A stretch of DNA of 10,504 bases from JACKBJ01 sp964549495 (GCA_964549495.1 CAZJWJ010000134.1:1-10504), one strand, 5' to 3'; positions 1 through 6,987 are shown, numbered from the stretch's first letter. Notes: a model not told the origin generated them from the sequence alone. Translations and numbers: made by a program.

Positions 1-78
1 TGCCGTCCCGCCGTATCCTCCCGTCCTTCCTTCCGTCGTCAACAACAAGCCCCCGTTTCGAGCCGCCCCCCCACGTGC

Positions 79-84
79 TACAAT
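79..84 (+). promoter_or_regulatory. Putative -10 element of the polysaccharide operon (leaderless-type)
   Basis: TACAAT matches the sigma70 -10 consensus at five of six positions. Counting its last T as -7 puts the transcription start near 91, two bases before the GTG at 93, so the mRNA would have almost no leader. No Shine-Dalgarno-like sequence precedes that GTG; the bases between are a C/G run. The -35 candidate at 56-61 (TTTCGA, 17-nt spacer) is weak. The TSS is inferred from spacing only. Confidence 0.5.
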
Positions 85-92
85 CGCGCCCC

Positions 93-1502
93 GTGGACCT
101 GACCGCCTTTACCCGCATGCTCGCCCGCCGCGCCTGGCTCCCCATCGTCTTCGGCCTGGCCGGCGCCGCCTTCGGCTTGGCCCTGGCCCTTCTGCAGGCG
201 CCGGGCTACGAAGGCATCACGCGTCTGCGCCTGGCGCTGGCCAAGCCGGCCGATTTCGGTCAGACCCAGGCCGTCAAGGAGCTCCTGCCGAGCATCGTCG
301 AGGATATCCGGACCCACGACATGGCCGAGGCCGTCGCCACGCGCCTATACGAATCACAAGGCACAGAGTGGATGACGGCCAACGACGTCACCACCGACAC
401 CCTCCACACGCTGCTCTTCGCCGGCAAGCTCGGCGTCAGCGCCAACCCGGAGGTCTTCGAGGTCCAGATCACGGCCCGCGCCGAAGACCCGGCCGTGGCC
501 GAGGCCATCAGCCTGCGCTGGGCCGAGACCTTCGCCGACCGGCGGGCCAAGCGCAACCTGCAGCGTGACCGCGACGAGCGGGTCGAGGCGCTGATCCGCG
601 ACGACACCACGCACGTTCAGTACAAGCCGCGGCGCAAGCTGCTCGTGGCGGCCGGCGCCGCCTTCGGTCTCGTCGCCGGTGCGGCCCTGATGCTGCTCCT
701 GGAATACCTCGAGAGCGCCGTCGTGCGCGATCGCCGCGACGCCGCCCGGGCCAGCCGCCTGCCGCTCTTGGCCACCCTGCCGCCGCGTCCAGGCAAGCGC
801 CGCGGGCCCGGCGCCATCCGCCGCGGGCTGGGGCAATTGGCTGGCCGCGCGCGCGAGATCTTGCGCCTGGCGCTGCCCGTCCTGGCCCTGGCCCTGATCG
901 GCGCCGGCGCCGCCTGGGCCTTCAGTCAGATGCAGACGCCCACCTACCGCGCCCGGGCCCGGGTGGCCCTGGAGCCGGCGGTGACCAGCAACTGGGGCAA
1001 TGCCCAGGCCATCCGCGAGACCATGCGCGGCTTCAAGGAAGACATCCGCACCCAGCGCATGGCGCGGGCCGTCATCGACGCCCTGCAGCTGGATTTGCCC
1101 GAGCAGCGCCTGCTGGAGCCCGATCGGCTGAACGTGGCCGAGGATACCGGGGTCTACGAGATCCGCATCGACGTCTTCGACGCCGACCCCGTGCTGGCCA
1201 CCGACATCGCCCGCGAGTGGGCCACGCAGTTCATCGTGGCCCACCGCGCCGACGATTTGCAGCGCGACCAGCGCGACCGCATCGAGGCCCGCCTGCGCGA
1301 CGAGGTGATCACGGCCGATCCCTGGTCGCCCAAGCCCCTGGCCAGCGCGGCCGCCGGCGCCATTCTGGGCGCCCTGGTGGGCCTGGGCGCCCTGTGGCTC
1401 CTGGCTCGCACGCGCCGCGGCCTGATCGACGGACCGCAGGCGGCCGGCCAGGCCTCCGGCCTGCCCATTCTGGCGGTCATCCCGCCCCGGGAGGGAACAT
1501 GA
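93..1502 (+). CDS. Wzz/chain-length-determinant-type protein with two tandem Wzz modules
   Basis: Inner-membrane polysaccharide co-polymerase, expected to set polysaccharide chain length or export together with the adjacent ATPase. I chose GTG 93 (469 aa), which gives MDLTAFTRMLARRAWLP, a typical Wzz N-terminus; GTG 75 would lie upstream of the -10 box. The chain has four hydrophobic segments, roughly residues 16-34, 183-206, 256-278 and 416-438. Each pair brackets an extracytoplasmic domain of about 140 residues. The two halves are homologous: EDIRT recurs at 70-74 and 316-320, and residues 121-171 align without gaps to 354-404 with about 19 identities by eye. Each half ends in a similar cytoplasmic motif, LPLLATLPPR (223-232) and LPILAVIPPR (457-466). 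Classical Wzz proteins carry one such module. The stop overlaps the next start (ATGA). Family assignment is firm; the role in this cell is inferred from neighbours. Confidence 0.85.
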   Translation: MDLTAFTRMLARRAWLPIVFGLAGAAFGLALALLQAPGYEGITRLRLALAKPADFGQTQAVKELLPSIVEDIRTHDMAEAVATRLYESQGTEWMTANDVTTDTLHTLLFAGKLGVSANPEVFEVQITARAEDPAVAEAISLRWAETFADRRAKRNLQRDRDERVEALIRDDTTHVQYKPRRKLLVAAGAAFGLVAGAALMLLLEYLESAVVRDRRDAARASRLPLLATLPPRPGKRRGPGAIRRGLGQLAGRAREILRLALPVLALALIGAGAAWAFSQMQTPTYRARARVALEPAVTSNWGNAQAIRETMRGFKEDIRTQRMARAVIDALQLDLPEQRLLEPDRLNVAEDTGVYEIRIDVFDADPVLATDIAREWATQFIVAHRADDLQRDQRDRIEARLRDEVITADPWSPKPLASAAAGAILGALVGLGALWLLARTRRGLIDGPQAAGQASGLPILAVIPPREGT

Positions 1503-2164
1503 GCGAACTGATCACGCTGCTCCAGCCGCGATCCGCGGTGGCCGAGGCCTACCGCGGCCTGCGCACCAACCTGGCCTTCGCCCGGCCCGGCCAGACCCTG
1601 CGCAGCCTCCTGGTGACCAGCCCGGCGCCCGAGGCCGACAAGTCCGAGGTGCTGGCCAACCTGGCGGTGGTCGAGGCCCAGTCCGACAAGCGGGTGATCG
1701 TGCTGGACTGCGACCTGCGCCGGCCGGCCCAGCACCGCATCTTCGGGCTGGACAACCAGCAGGGCCTGAGCACGGTCCTGGCCGGCCAGGGCGACCTCGG
1801 TGCGCTGCCCTTGACGGAAACCGATCAGCCCGGCTTGTCGGTCCTGACCGCCGGCCCCACGCCGCCCAACCCGGCCGAGCTGCTGGGCAGCGGCCGCATG
1901 GAGGCCCTGATCGCCCAGCTGGCGGGTCAGGCCGACCTGCTCTTGGTCGATGCGCCGCCCGTCATCGCGGTGACCGACGCCGCGGTGCTGGCGCCGCGCG
2001 TGGACGGCTGCCTCTTGGTGCTGGCGGCCGGCCAGAGCCGGCGCGACCATACCGAACGCGCCCGCGAGATGCTCGAGAAGGTCGGCGCCACGCTCCTGGG
2101 CGTGGTCCTGACCGGCGTCGAGCCGGACGAGGCGGGCTACGGAACCTACGGAAGCGAGGAGTGA
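1499..2164 (+). CDS. CpsD/CapB-like BY-kinase family ATPase with altered Walker A
   Basis: A 221-aa cytoplasmic P-loop protein of the family that partners Wzz proteins and autophosphorylates on C-terminal tyrosines. ATG 1499 overlaps the upstream stop by 4 nt, implying translational coupling. Visible landmarks are the N-terminal EAYRGLRTN motif (16-24), Walker A' VIVLDCDLRRP (66-76), the PPNPAELL segment (122-129) and Walker B LLLVDAPP (147-154). The Walker A region reads TSPAPEADKSE (40-50): Lys48 and Ser49 are kept, but the usual glycines of PGEGKST are Glu and Asp and the final Thr is Glu. The tail has only two tyrosines (YGTYG, 214-218) rather than a run. It may be a weak or inactive kinase acting as a regulatory partner, or a lineage-specific variant that still binds nucleotide. 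The frame was checked on the DNA. Confidence 0.85.
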   Translation: MSELITLLQPRSAVAEAYRGLRTNLAFARPGQTLRSLLVTSPAPEADKSEVLANLAVVEAQSDKRVIVLDCDLRRPAQHRIFGLDNQQGLSTVLAGQGDLGALPLTETDQPGLSVLTAGPTPPNPAELLGSGRMEALIAQLAGQADLLLVDAPPVIAVTDAAVLAPRVDGCLLVLAAGQSRRDHTERAREMLEKVGATLLGVVLTGVEPDEAGYGTYGSEE

Positions 2165-2171
2165 GGACCGC

Positions 2172-3239
2172 ATGAAGGGATTGATCCTCTCCGGCGGCAA
2201 GGGCACGCGGCTCTACCCGCTGACCTACACCCGGGCCAAGCAGCTGATCCCGGTGGCCAACAAGCCGGTGCTGGTGCGGGTCATCGAGGCCATCCGCGCC
2301 GCCGGCATCACCGAGATCGGCATCGTCACCGGCGACACCGGGCCGGAGATCCGCGAGGCCATCGGCGACGGCAGCCGCTGGGACGTGGCGGTGACCTACA
2401 TCCCGCAGGACGAGCCCAAGGGCCTAGCCCACGCGGTCAAGATCAGCCGCGACTTCCTGGGCGACGAGCGCTTCGTGATGTTCCTGGGCGACAACGTCAT
2501 CCAGGGCGGCATCAACGAGCTGATCGCCCAGTTCGGCCAGAGCGAGTGGAACAGCCAGATCGTGCTGACCGAGGTCGAGGAGCCGCAGCATTACGGCGTG
2601 GCCGAGCTGAACCCGGACGGCAGTATCCTGCGCCTGGTCGAGAAGCCGCGCGAGCCGCGCTCGAATCTGGCCCTGGTGGGCATATACATGTTCGATGCCC
2701 ACATCCACCAGGCCTGCGAGGCCATCCAGCCCAGCTGGCGCGGCGAGCTCGAGATCACCGACGCCATCCAATGGCTGGTCGACCAGGGGCACAAGGTGCA
2801 CCCTTACGTGCACCGCGGTTGGTGGATCGATACCGGCAAGCCCATCGACATGCTGGACGCCAACGACCACGTGCTGGAGGAGAAGCAGCATCGGGTCGAG
2901 GGCTTCGTCGATCGCGACAGCCAGGTCGACAAGCGGGTGACGGTCGAGGCCGGCGCCGAGATCATCAACAGCGTGGTGCGCGGGCCGGCCGCCATCGGCC
3001 GCGACACGCGCATCGTCAACAGCTACATCGGCCCCTTCACCTCGATCTATCACGACGTGGTGGTCGAGGACAGCGAGATCGAGCATTCGATCGTGCTGGA
3101 GAACTCGCATATCGAGGGCATTCAGGGCCGCATCGCCGACAGCCTGATCGGGCGCAACGTGCACCTGACGCGCTCGCCCATCAAGCCCACCGCCCACAAG
3201 CTGACGCTGGGCGACTACAGCGACGTCGGCCTGCTCTGA
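2172..3239 (+). CDS. rmlA: Glucose-1-phosphate thymidylyltransferase, long form
   Basis: Cytoplasmic sugar nucleotidyltransferase that joins dTTP and glucose-1-phosphate to give dTDP-glucose, the first step of dTDP-deoxysugar synthesis. The 355-aa length and C-terminal repeats fit the long RmlA family rather than the ~290-aa enterobacterial form. The nucleotide-binding signature GGKGTRL is at 8-14 with Lys23 in the KQLIPV segment. The metal/nucleotide motif FLGDN is at 104-108, the sugar-binding VEKP at 156-159 and WWIDTG at 217-222. Residues ~245-335 show hexapeptide-like repeats of a left-handed beta-helix. ATG 2172 lies 7 nt after the preceding stop, with GAGG at 2163-2166 as the likely ribosome site, so it belongs to the same operon. 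Related long-form enzymes can use other sugars or nucleotides, but rmlB directly downstream supports dTDP-glucose. Confidence 0.9.
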   Translation: MKGLILSGGKGTRLYPLTYTRAKQLIPVANKPVLVRVIEAIRAAGITEIGIVTGDTGPEIREAIGDGSRWDVAVTYIPQDEPKGLAHAVKISRDFLGDERFVMFLGDNVIQGGINELIAQFGQSEWNSQIVLTEVEEPQHYGVAELNPDGSILRLVEKPREPRSNLALVGIYMFDAHIHQACEAIQPSWRGELEITDAIQWLVDQGHKVHPYVHRGWWIDTGKPIDMLDANDHVLEEKQHRVEGFVDRDSQVDKRVTVEAGAEIINSVVRGPAAIGRDTRIVNSYIGPFTSIYHDVVVEDSEIEHSIVLENSHIEGIQGRIADSLIGRNVHLTRSPIKPTAHKLTLGDYSDVGLL

Positions 3240-3245
3240 GGCGGG

Positions 3246-3287
3246 TCGAAGTCCGGGGCCTCGAGGCTCCCGGAGCGAACGAGAACC
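3246..3287 (+). repeat. Intergenic leader motif, copy 1 (before rmlB)
   Basis: TCGAAGTCCGGGGCCT at 3246-3261 recurs with one mismatch at 5086-5101. A second block at 3266-3287, starting with the inverted repeat GCTCC-C-GGAGC, matches 5129-5146 apart from one substitution and a 3-nt insertion. Both copies lie just upstream of a start codon. The function is unknown; chance in GC-rich DNA is possible but less likely for two ordered blocks. Confidence 0.45.
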
Positions 3288-3292
3288 GAGGA
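3288..3292 (+). promoter_or_regulatory. Ribosome binding site of rmlB
   Basis: GAGGA lies 10 nt upstream of ATG 3303 and supports that start, which gives the expected MGRTLLVTGGAGFIG N-terminus. It follows directly on the repeated leader motif. Confidence 0.55.
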
Positions 3293-3302
3293 ACGCGACA
3301 TC

Positions 3303-4325
3303 ATGGGACGCACCCTGCTGGTCACCGGCGGCGCCGGCTTCATCGGCGCCAACTACGTACATCACGTGCTGCGGACGCATCCCGAGGACCGCGTGGTGGT
3401 CTTCGACAAGCTGACCTACGCCGGCAACCTGGAGAACCTGAAGGACTGGGCCGAGGATCCGCGCTACACCTTCGTCCACGCCGACATCTGCGATGCCGAG
3501 GCGGTGGCATCGGCGCTGGACGAGCAGGGTGTCGACACCATCGTCAACTTCGCCGCCGAGACCCACGTCGACCGATCGATCAGCGATCCGGACGCCTTCA
3601 TCCGCACTGACGTATTGGGCACCCACGTGCTGCTCGAGGCGGCTCGGCAGCGCGGGCTGCGCTACCACCAGGTCTCCACCGACGAGGTCTACGGCCATGT
3701 GCCGGAGGGCGCCTCGGTCGAGACGGACCCCTTGGAGCCGCGCTCGCCCTACGCGGCCAGCAAGGCCGGCGGGGATCTGTTGGTGCAGGCCTATTTCGTC
3801 ACCTACGGGCTGCACACGACCATCACCCGCGGCTCGAACAACATCGGCCCCTACCAGTACCCGGAGAAGGTGCTGCCGCTCTTCGCCACCAACGCCATGG
3901 AGGGCCAGCAGCTGCCGGTCTACGGCGACGGTTTGCAGGAGCGCGACTACCAGTGGGTCGGCGATCACTGCGAGGCCATCGACCTGGTCGTGCGCGACGG
4001 GGTGGCCGGCGAGGCCTACAACGTGGGCACCGGCACCTCGATCACCAACATGGAGATGACCCAGCTGGTGCTCGAGAGCCTGGGCAAGGACGAGCGCCTG
4101 ATCCGACACGTGGCCGACCGCCCGGGGCACGACCGGCGCTACTGCATCGATACGCGCAAGATCCAGGCCCTGGGCTGGCGTTCGCGGCATACGCCCCAGG
4201 AAGCCATCCGCAAGTCGGTGGGCTGGTACGTGGACAACGAATGGTGGTGGCGGCCGATCAAGAGCGGCGAGTTCAAGGCCTACTACCAGAAGATGTACGG
4301 GGATCGCGGCGACTACGAGGGCTGA
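3303..4325 (+). CDS. rmlB: dTDP-glucose 4,6-dehydratase
   Basis: NAD-dependent short-chain dehydrogenase/reductase-family enzyme that converts dTDP-glucose to dTDP-4-keto-6-deoxyglucose, the step after RmlA. The 340 aa match the family length. Visible are the Rossmann motif TGGAGFIG (8-15), the DKLTYAGN cofactor/substrate loop (35-42), FAAETHVDRSI (83-93), the catalytic TDE triad (126-128), YAASK with Tyr150 and Lys154, the GSNNIGPYQYPEK substrate segment (177-189) and the RPGHDRRY motif (273-280). All catalytic residues are present. The product could feed dTDP-rhamnose synthesis through RmlC/RmlD or another deoxysugar; neither enzyme is encoded here. The gene sits 63 nt after rmlA, and no obvious terminator follows before the next promoter. 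Confidence 0.95.
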   Translation: MGRTLLVTGGAGFIGANYVHHVLRTHPEDRVVVFDKLTYAGNLENLKDWAEDPRYTFVHADICDAEAVASALDEQGVDTIVNFAAETHVDRSISDPDAFIRTDVLGTHVLLEAARQRGLRYHQVSTDEVYGHVPEGASVETDPLEPRSPYAASKAGGDLLVQAYFVTYGLHTTITRGSNNIGPYQYPEKVLPLFATNAMEGQQLPVYGDGLQERDYQWVGDHCEAIDLVVRDGVAGEAYNVGTGTSITNMEMTQLVLESLGKDERLIRHVADRPGHDRRYCIDTRKIQALGWRSRHTPQEAIRKSVGWYVDNEWWWRPIKSGEFKAYYQKMYGDRGDYEG

Positions 4326-4376
4326 GGCCGCTGGCGGGAGCTGTTCGAGCCGCGTCCAAATCCGGTCCAACGTGGC

Positions 4377-4411
4377 CGGCGGGCCTGGATGGAGCCTTGC
4401 ACGGCCCGCCG
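4377..4411. repeat. Inverted repeat bracketing the -35 box of the bc operon promoter
   Basis: CGGCGGGCC (4377-4385) is the exact reverse complement of GGCCCGCCG (4403-4411), with 17 nt between. The -35 hexamer occupies the last six bases of that loop, and the right arm fills over half of the -35/-10 spacer. It could be a repressor or activator operator, or an RNA hairpin ending the rml transcript, though no T-tract follows. The function is inference. Confidence 0.5.
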
Positions 4412-4424
4412 ACCCTTCTATAAT
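4397..4424 (+). promoter_or_regulatory. Sigma70-type promoter of the bc complex operon
   Basis: TTGCAC (4397-4402) and a perfect TATAAT (4419-4424) are separated by 16 nt, close to the housekeeping consensus. The predicted start is near 4431, giving a leader of about 60 nt before the Rieske gene. The leader begins near a 10-bp palindrome GGCGCGCGCC (4436-4445), and CGAGGC at 4433-4438 can pair with GCCTCG at 4458-4463, so some 5' structure is likely. This promoter separates the respiratory operon from the polysaccharide operon. Confidence 0.8.
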
Positions 4425-4477
4425 GCACCCCGCGAGGCGCGCGCCATGGGGCGTGCGGCCTCGGATCTATGGGCTCT

Positions 4478-4483
4478 AGGAGG
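4478..4483 (+). promoter_or_regulatory. Ribosome binding site of the Rieske gene
   Basis: A perfect AGGAGG lies 8 nt upstream of ATG 4492 and fixes the start. An ATG at 4446 in another frame has no such site. Confidence 0.8.
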
Positions 4484-4491
4484 CAGAGATC

Positions 4492-5052
4492 ATGACGGCA
4501 AGCACGGATGCCATGCCGGCCGGCGGCAGCGACATCACGCGCCGCGAGTTCCTCAACTACGCGTGGCTGGCGACCATCGGGGTGGTGACGGCCGAGTTCG
4601 CCGTGGTCAGCTACCTCTTCGCGCTGCCCCGCCTCGGGCCCGGCTCCTTCGGCGGTCCGGTGCCCATCGGCAACGTCGACGCGCTGCCGGGCGAGGGTGC
4701 CGAGCCGCTGAACTTTCCCAAGGCCAAGTTCTGGTGGGTGGTCGACAACGAGACCGGGGGGGCCAAGGCGCTCTTCACCGTCTGTACCCACCTTGGCTGC
4801 ATCTACAAGTGGAAGCCGGACGAGAACCGCTACATCTGCCCTTGCCACGGCTCGCAGTTCGAGCGCGAGGGCAAGTTCATCGCCGGCCCGGCGCCGCGCA
4901 GCCTGGATCAGTTCGTGGTCCGCGCGATCGATCCTGCCTCCGGCACGGAGCTAGCGCGCACCAACGAGAACGGAGATCCGGTCGTCGTCCCCTCAGGCTC
5001 GCAGGTGATCGTCGAGACCGGTCTGAAGATCATCGGCGCTTCGCACGCCTGA
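4492..5052 (+). CDS. Rieske [2Fe-2S] subunit of the cytochrome bc complex
   Basis: Iron-sulfur subunit that takes the first electron from quinol at the Qo site and passes it to the c-type cytochrome. At 186 aa it is a normal length. The N-terminus carries a twin-arginine motif TRREFLN (16-22) followed by a hydrophobic anchor (about 24-44), as expected for Tat-dependent insertion of a folded cluster protein. Cluster box 1 is CTHLGC (98-103) and box 2 is CPCHGS (116-121). By family knowledge Cys98, His100, Cys116 and His119 ligate the cluster and Cys103-Cys118 form the disulfide; all are present. GPAPRSL (132-138), the conserved loop after box 2, is also there. It is the first gene of the operon, ahead of cytochrome b, so it belongs to a respiratory bc complex rather than an oxygenase. 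Confidence 0.95.
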   Translation: MTASTDAMPAGGSDITRREFLNYAWLATIGVVTAEFAVVSYLFALPRLGPGSFGGPVPIGNVDALPGEGAEPLNFPKAKFWWVVDNETGGAKALFTVCTHLGCIYKWKPDENRYICPCHGSQFEREGKFIAGPAPRSLDQFVVRAIDPASGTELARTNENGDPVVVPSGSQVIVETGLKIIGASHA

Positions 5053-5085
5053 CCCGAGGCCGATCCGCCGGTCGGGCCCGCGGGC

Positions 5086-5146
5086 TCGAAGTCCGGCGCC
5101 TGCCGCGGCAGCCATCGCCGCCAACGACGCTCCAGGAGCGAGAACC
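5086..5146 (+). repeat. Intergenic leader motif, copy 2 (before cytochrome b), including its RBS
   Basis: TCGAAGTCCGGCGCCT at 5086-5101 and the block at 5129-5146 repeat those before rmlB. Here the second block contains the ribosome site AGGAG (5134-5138), 8 nt before ATG 5147, inside the inverted repeat GCTCC-A-GGAGC (5129-5139). In copy 1 the corresponding block lies just upstream of the ribosome site instead. Confidence 0.45.
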
Positions 5147-6961
5147 ATGCTCGGAATCGGATCCCCACGCGAGCTGCGCGAGAACATGAGCAAGGAGGTC
5201 GAGCGCCTCAAGGCCTTCGAGTGGAAGGCCTACTTTGCCATGGTCCTCGACGGCGTGGTGCGCGGCATCACGGCCGGCTTCAGCGCCAAGGAGCTGCGCG
5301 CGGTCCTGCGCGGCGACCCGCCCACCGAGCGGCCCAACCCGCGCTACAAGGCCCAGGTCAAGAGCTTCATGCTCCACCTGCGGCCCAAGTTCTACCAACG
5401 GGCCAGCACCTGGTTCACCCACACCTGGCGCCTGGGCTGGTTCAGCGTCTTCTTCTTCGTGGTCGAGACGCTGACCGGCATCATCCTGATGATCTTCTAC
5501 GCGCCGACGCCGGCGGAAGCCTACGGCGACATGCTCAACATCATGGGCAACGTACCCTTCGGGCTCTTCATGCGCGACCTGCACCGATTGGGCGCCGAGG
5601 GCATGGTGGCCGTGGTGGTGCTGCACATGGTTCGGGTCTACTTCACCGGCTCCTACAAGGGCGAGCGGGCCTTCACCTGGTTCACCGGGGTGATCCTGCT
5701 CCTGGTGACGCTCACCCTCTCCTTCAGCGGCTACCTCTTGCCCTGGGACCAGCTGGCCTACTGGGCGGTGACCATCGGCACCTCGATGGCCGACAAGGCG
5801 CCGGTGATCGGCACCGAGGTCAACCTGATCCTGCGCGGGGCGGTCGACATCTGGGCCGACGGGCTCTTGCGTTTCTACCTCTTGCACGTGCTGCTCTTGC
5901 CGCTTCTGGCCATCATCTTCATCAGCGTCCACTACTACAAGGTGGCGCGCGAGCACTCCATCTCCCTGCCGGCCTCGGTCGAAGAGGGCGACATGGATCC
6001 GGAGGAGTACAAGCACGCCACCGAGCGCATCGACATCATCCCGGACCTGATGATCCACGAGATCATGCTGGCCTCGGTGGCCAGCCTGATCATGGTGGCC
6101 GCGGTGGCCACCTTCTACCACGCACCGCTGGAAGCCCACGCCGATCCGCAGGTGACGCCCCTGCACACCGAGGCGCCCTGGTACTTCCTCTGGCTGCAGG
6201 GCCTGCTCAAGCTGGGCGATCCGGTCTGGATGGGCGTCATCCTGCCGGGCATCATCTTCGGCATCCTCTTCGTGGTGCCCTGGCTCGACCGCAACCCGCA
6301 TCGCCTGCCCAGCAAGCGGCCGGCGGCCATCGTCATGGGCATCGCCACGGTCGTCATCACCATCGTGCTGACCTACATGGGCACGCCCGGCTACGGCATC
6401 GAGACGCCGCCGGCGCAGAACATCCTCTCGCACCTGGTGCCGGCCACGCATCCCGGGCCGGTCAAGGAGCTGCCCTGGGAGGAGATCGAAGCCGGCCCGA
6501 TGAACGAGGAGCGCGGGGTGGCCGGCCTGCGGACCTACTTCGTCTCCTATCCGGAGGATTGGGAGTCGATGGAGGCCTACGCGGACCGCGAACTCTTCGT
6601 CTTCGTCCAGCCCGAGGGCGAGGAGATGAGCGCCGAGGAACATGGCATCGCCGAGGACAACGAGTTCCTGCACGTGCTGCGCGAGTTCAAGGCCGAGGTC
6701 GAGAACCAGCCGCGCCTGATCGCGCCGATCTGGCAGGAGTACCCCTTGGCGCAGGTGACGGTCGAGGAGACCGCGCCGGGCCTCAAGTGGGTCGAGTTCA
6801 AGATCACCTGGGACGAGATCCTGCGCGATGCCGAGGGCGAGCCCATCCTGGGCGACGGGGGCGAGTTCCAGTTCAAGCGTATGAGCAAGCCCGAGCCGGT
6901 CCCCGACGAGCAAGCCGAAGCCATCGCGGTACATCGCGACGCCAACTACTCGTCGCATTAG
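5147..6961 (+). CDS. Cytochrome b, fused b6/subunit IV form with long C-terminal extension
   Basis: Membrane dihaem subunit that oxidises quinol at Qo and reduces quinone at Qi. ATG 5147 has AGGAG 8 nt upstream; ATG 5186 is an alternative without a good site. The 604 aa contain a hydrophilic N-terminus of about 95 residues, then seven hydrophobic helices (about 96-118, 148-168, 176-196, 240-265, 305-324, 360-380, 392-411), equal to b6 (four) plus subunit IV (three) in one chain. Haem ligands are His146/His160 and His247/His262. The second pair has 14 residues between, the b6f-like spacing, against 13 in mitochondrial-type b. The Qo motif reads EAPWYF (342-347) instead of PEWYF. Residues ~430-604 form a charged, Glu-rich soluble extension with no CxxCH and no domain I recognise. 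Usual single-chain cytochromes b are about 400 aa. Confidence 0.93.
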   Translation: MLGIGSPRELRENMSKEVERLKAFEWKAYFAMVLDGVVRGITAGFSAKELRAVLRGDPPTERPNPRYKAQVKSFMLHLRPKFYQRASTWFTHTWRLGWFSVFFFVVETLTGIILMIFYAPTPAEAYGDMLNIMGNVPFGLFMRDLHRLGAEGMVAVVVLHMVRVYFTGSYKGERAFTWFTGVILLLVTLTLSFSGYLLPWDQLAYWAVTIGTSMADKAPVIGTEVNLILRGAVDIWADGLLRFYLLHVLLLPLLAIIFISVHYYKVAREHSISLPASVEEGDMDPEEYKHATERIDIIPDLMIHEIMLASVASLIMVAAVATFYHAPLEAHADPQVTPLHTEAPWYFLWLQGLLKLGDPVWMGVILPGIIFGILFVVPWLDRNPHRLPSKRPAAIVMGIATVVITIVLTYMGTPGYGIETPPAQNILSHLVPATHPGPVKELPWEEIEAGPMNEERGVAGLRTYFVSYPEDWESMEAYADRELFVFVQPEGEEMSAEEHGIAEDNEFLHVLREFKAEVENQPRLIAPIWQEYPLAQVTVEETAPGLKWVEFKITWDEILRDAEGEPILGDGGEFQFKRMSKPEPVPDEQAEAIAVHRDANYSSH

Positions 6962-6987
6962 ACGCAGCATCAGCGCGCGACGCCGCC

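Noticed and set aside
75..92. An earlier GTG start at 75 for the Wzz gene
   Set aside because: The codon lies just before the TACAAT -10 box and would not be transcribed from it. Starting at GTG 93 gives a family-typical N-terminus.
1217..1498. Upstream extension of the CpsD frame to an ATG at 1217
   Set aside because: The added residues are Arg/Pro-rich shadow sequence of the Wzz gene. ATG 1499 gives the standard family N-terminus and an ATGA overlap.
2424..4370. A 648-codon minus-strand frame opposite rmlA and rmlB
   Set aside because: Same artefact: it spans two conserved genes and the gap between them, with low-complexity composition.
4446..4491. Possible leader peptide starting at ATG 4446 in the bc operon leader
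   Set aside because: It has no ribosome site, runs on in another frame through the Rieske gene without a nearby stop, and shows no regulatory codon run.
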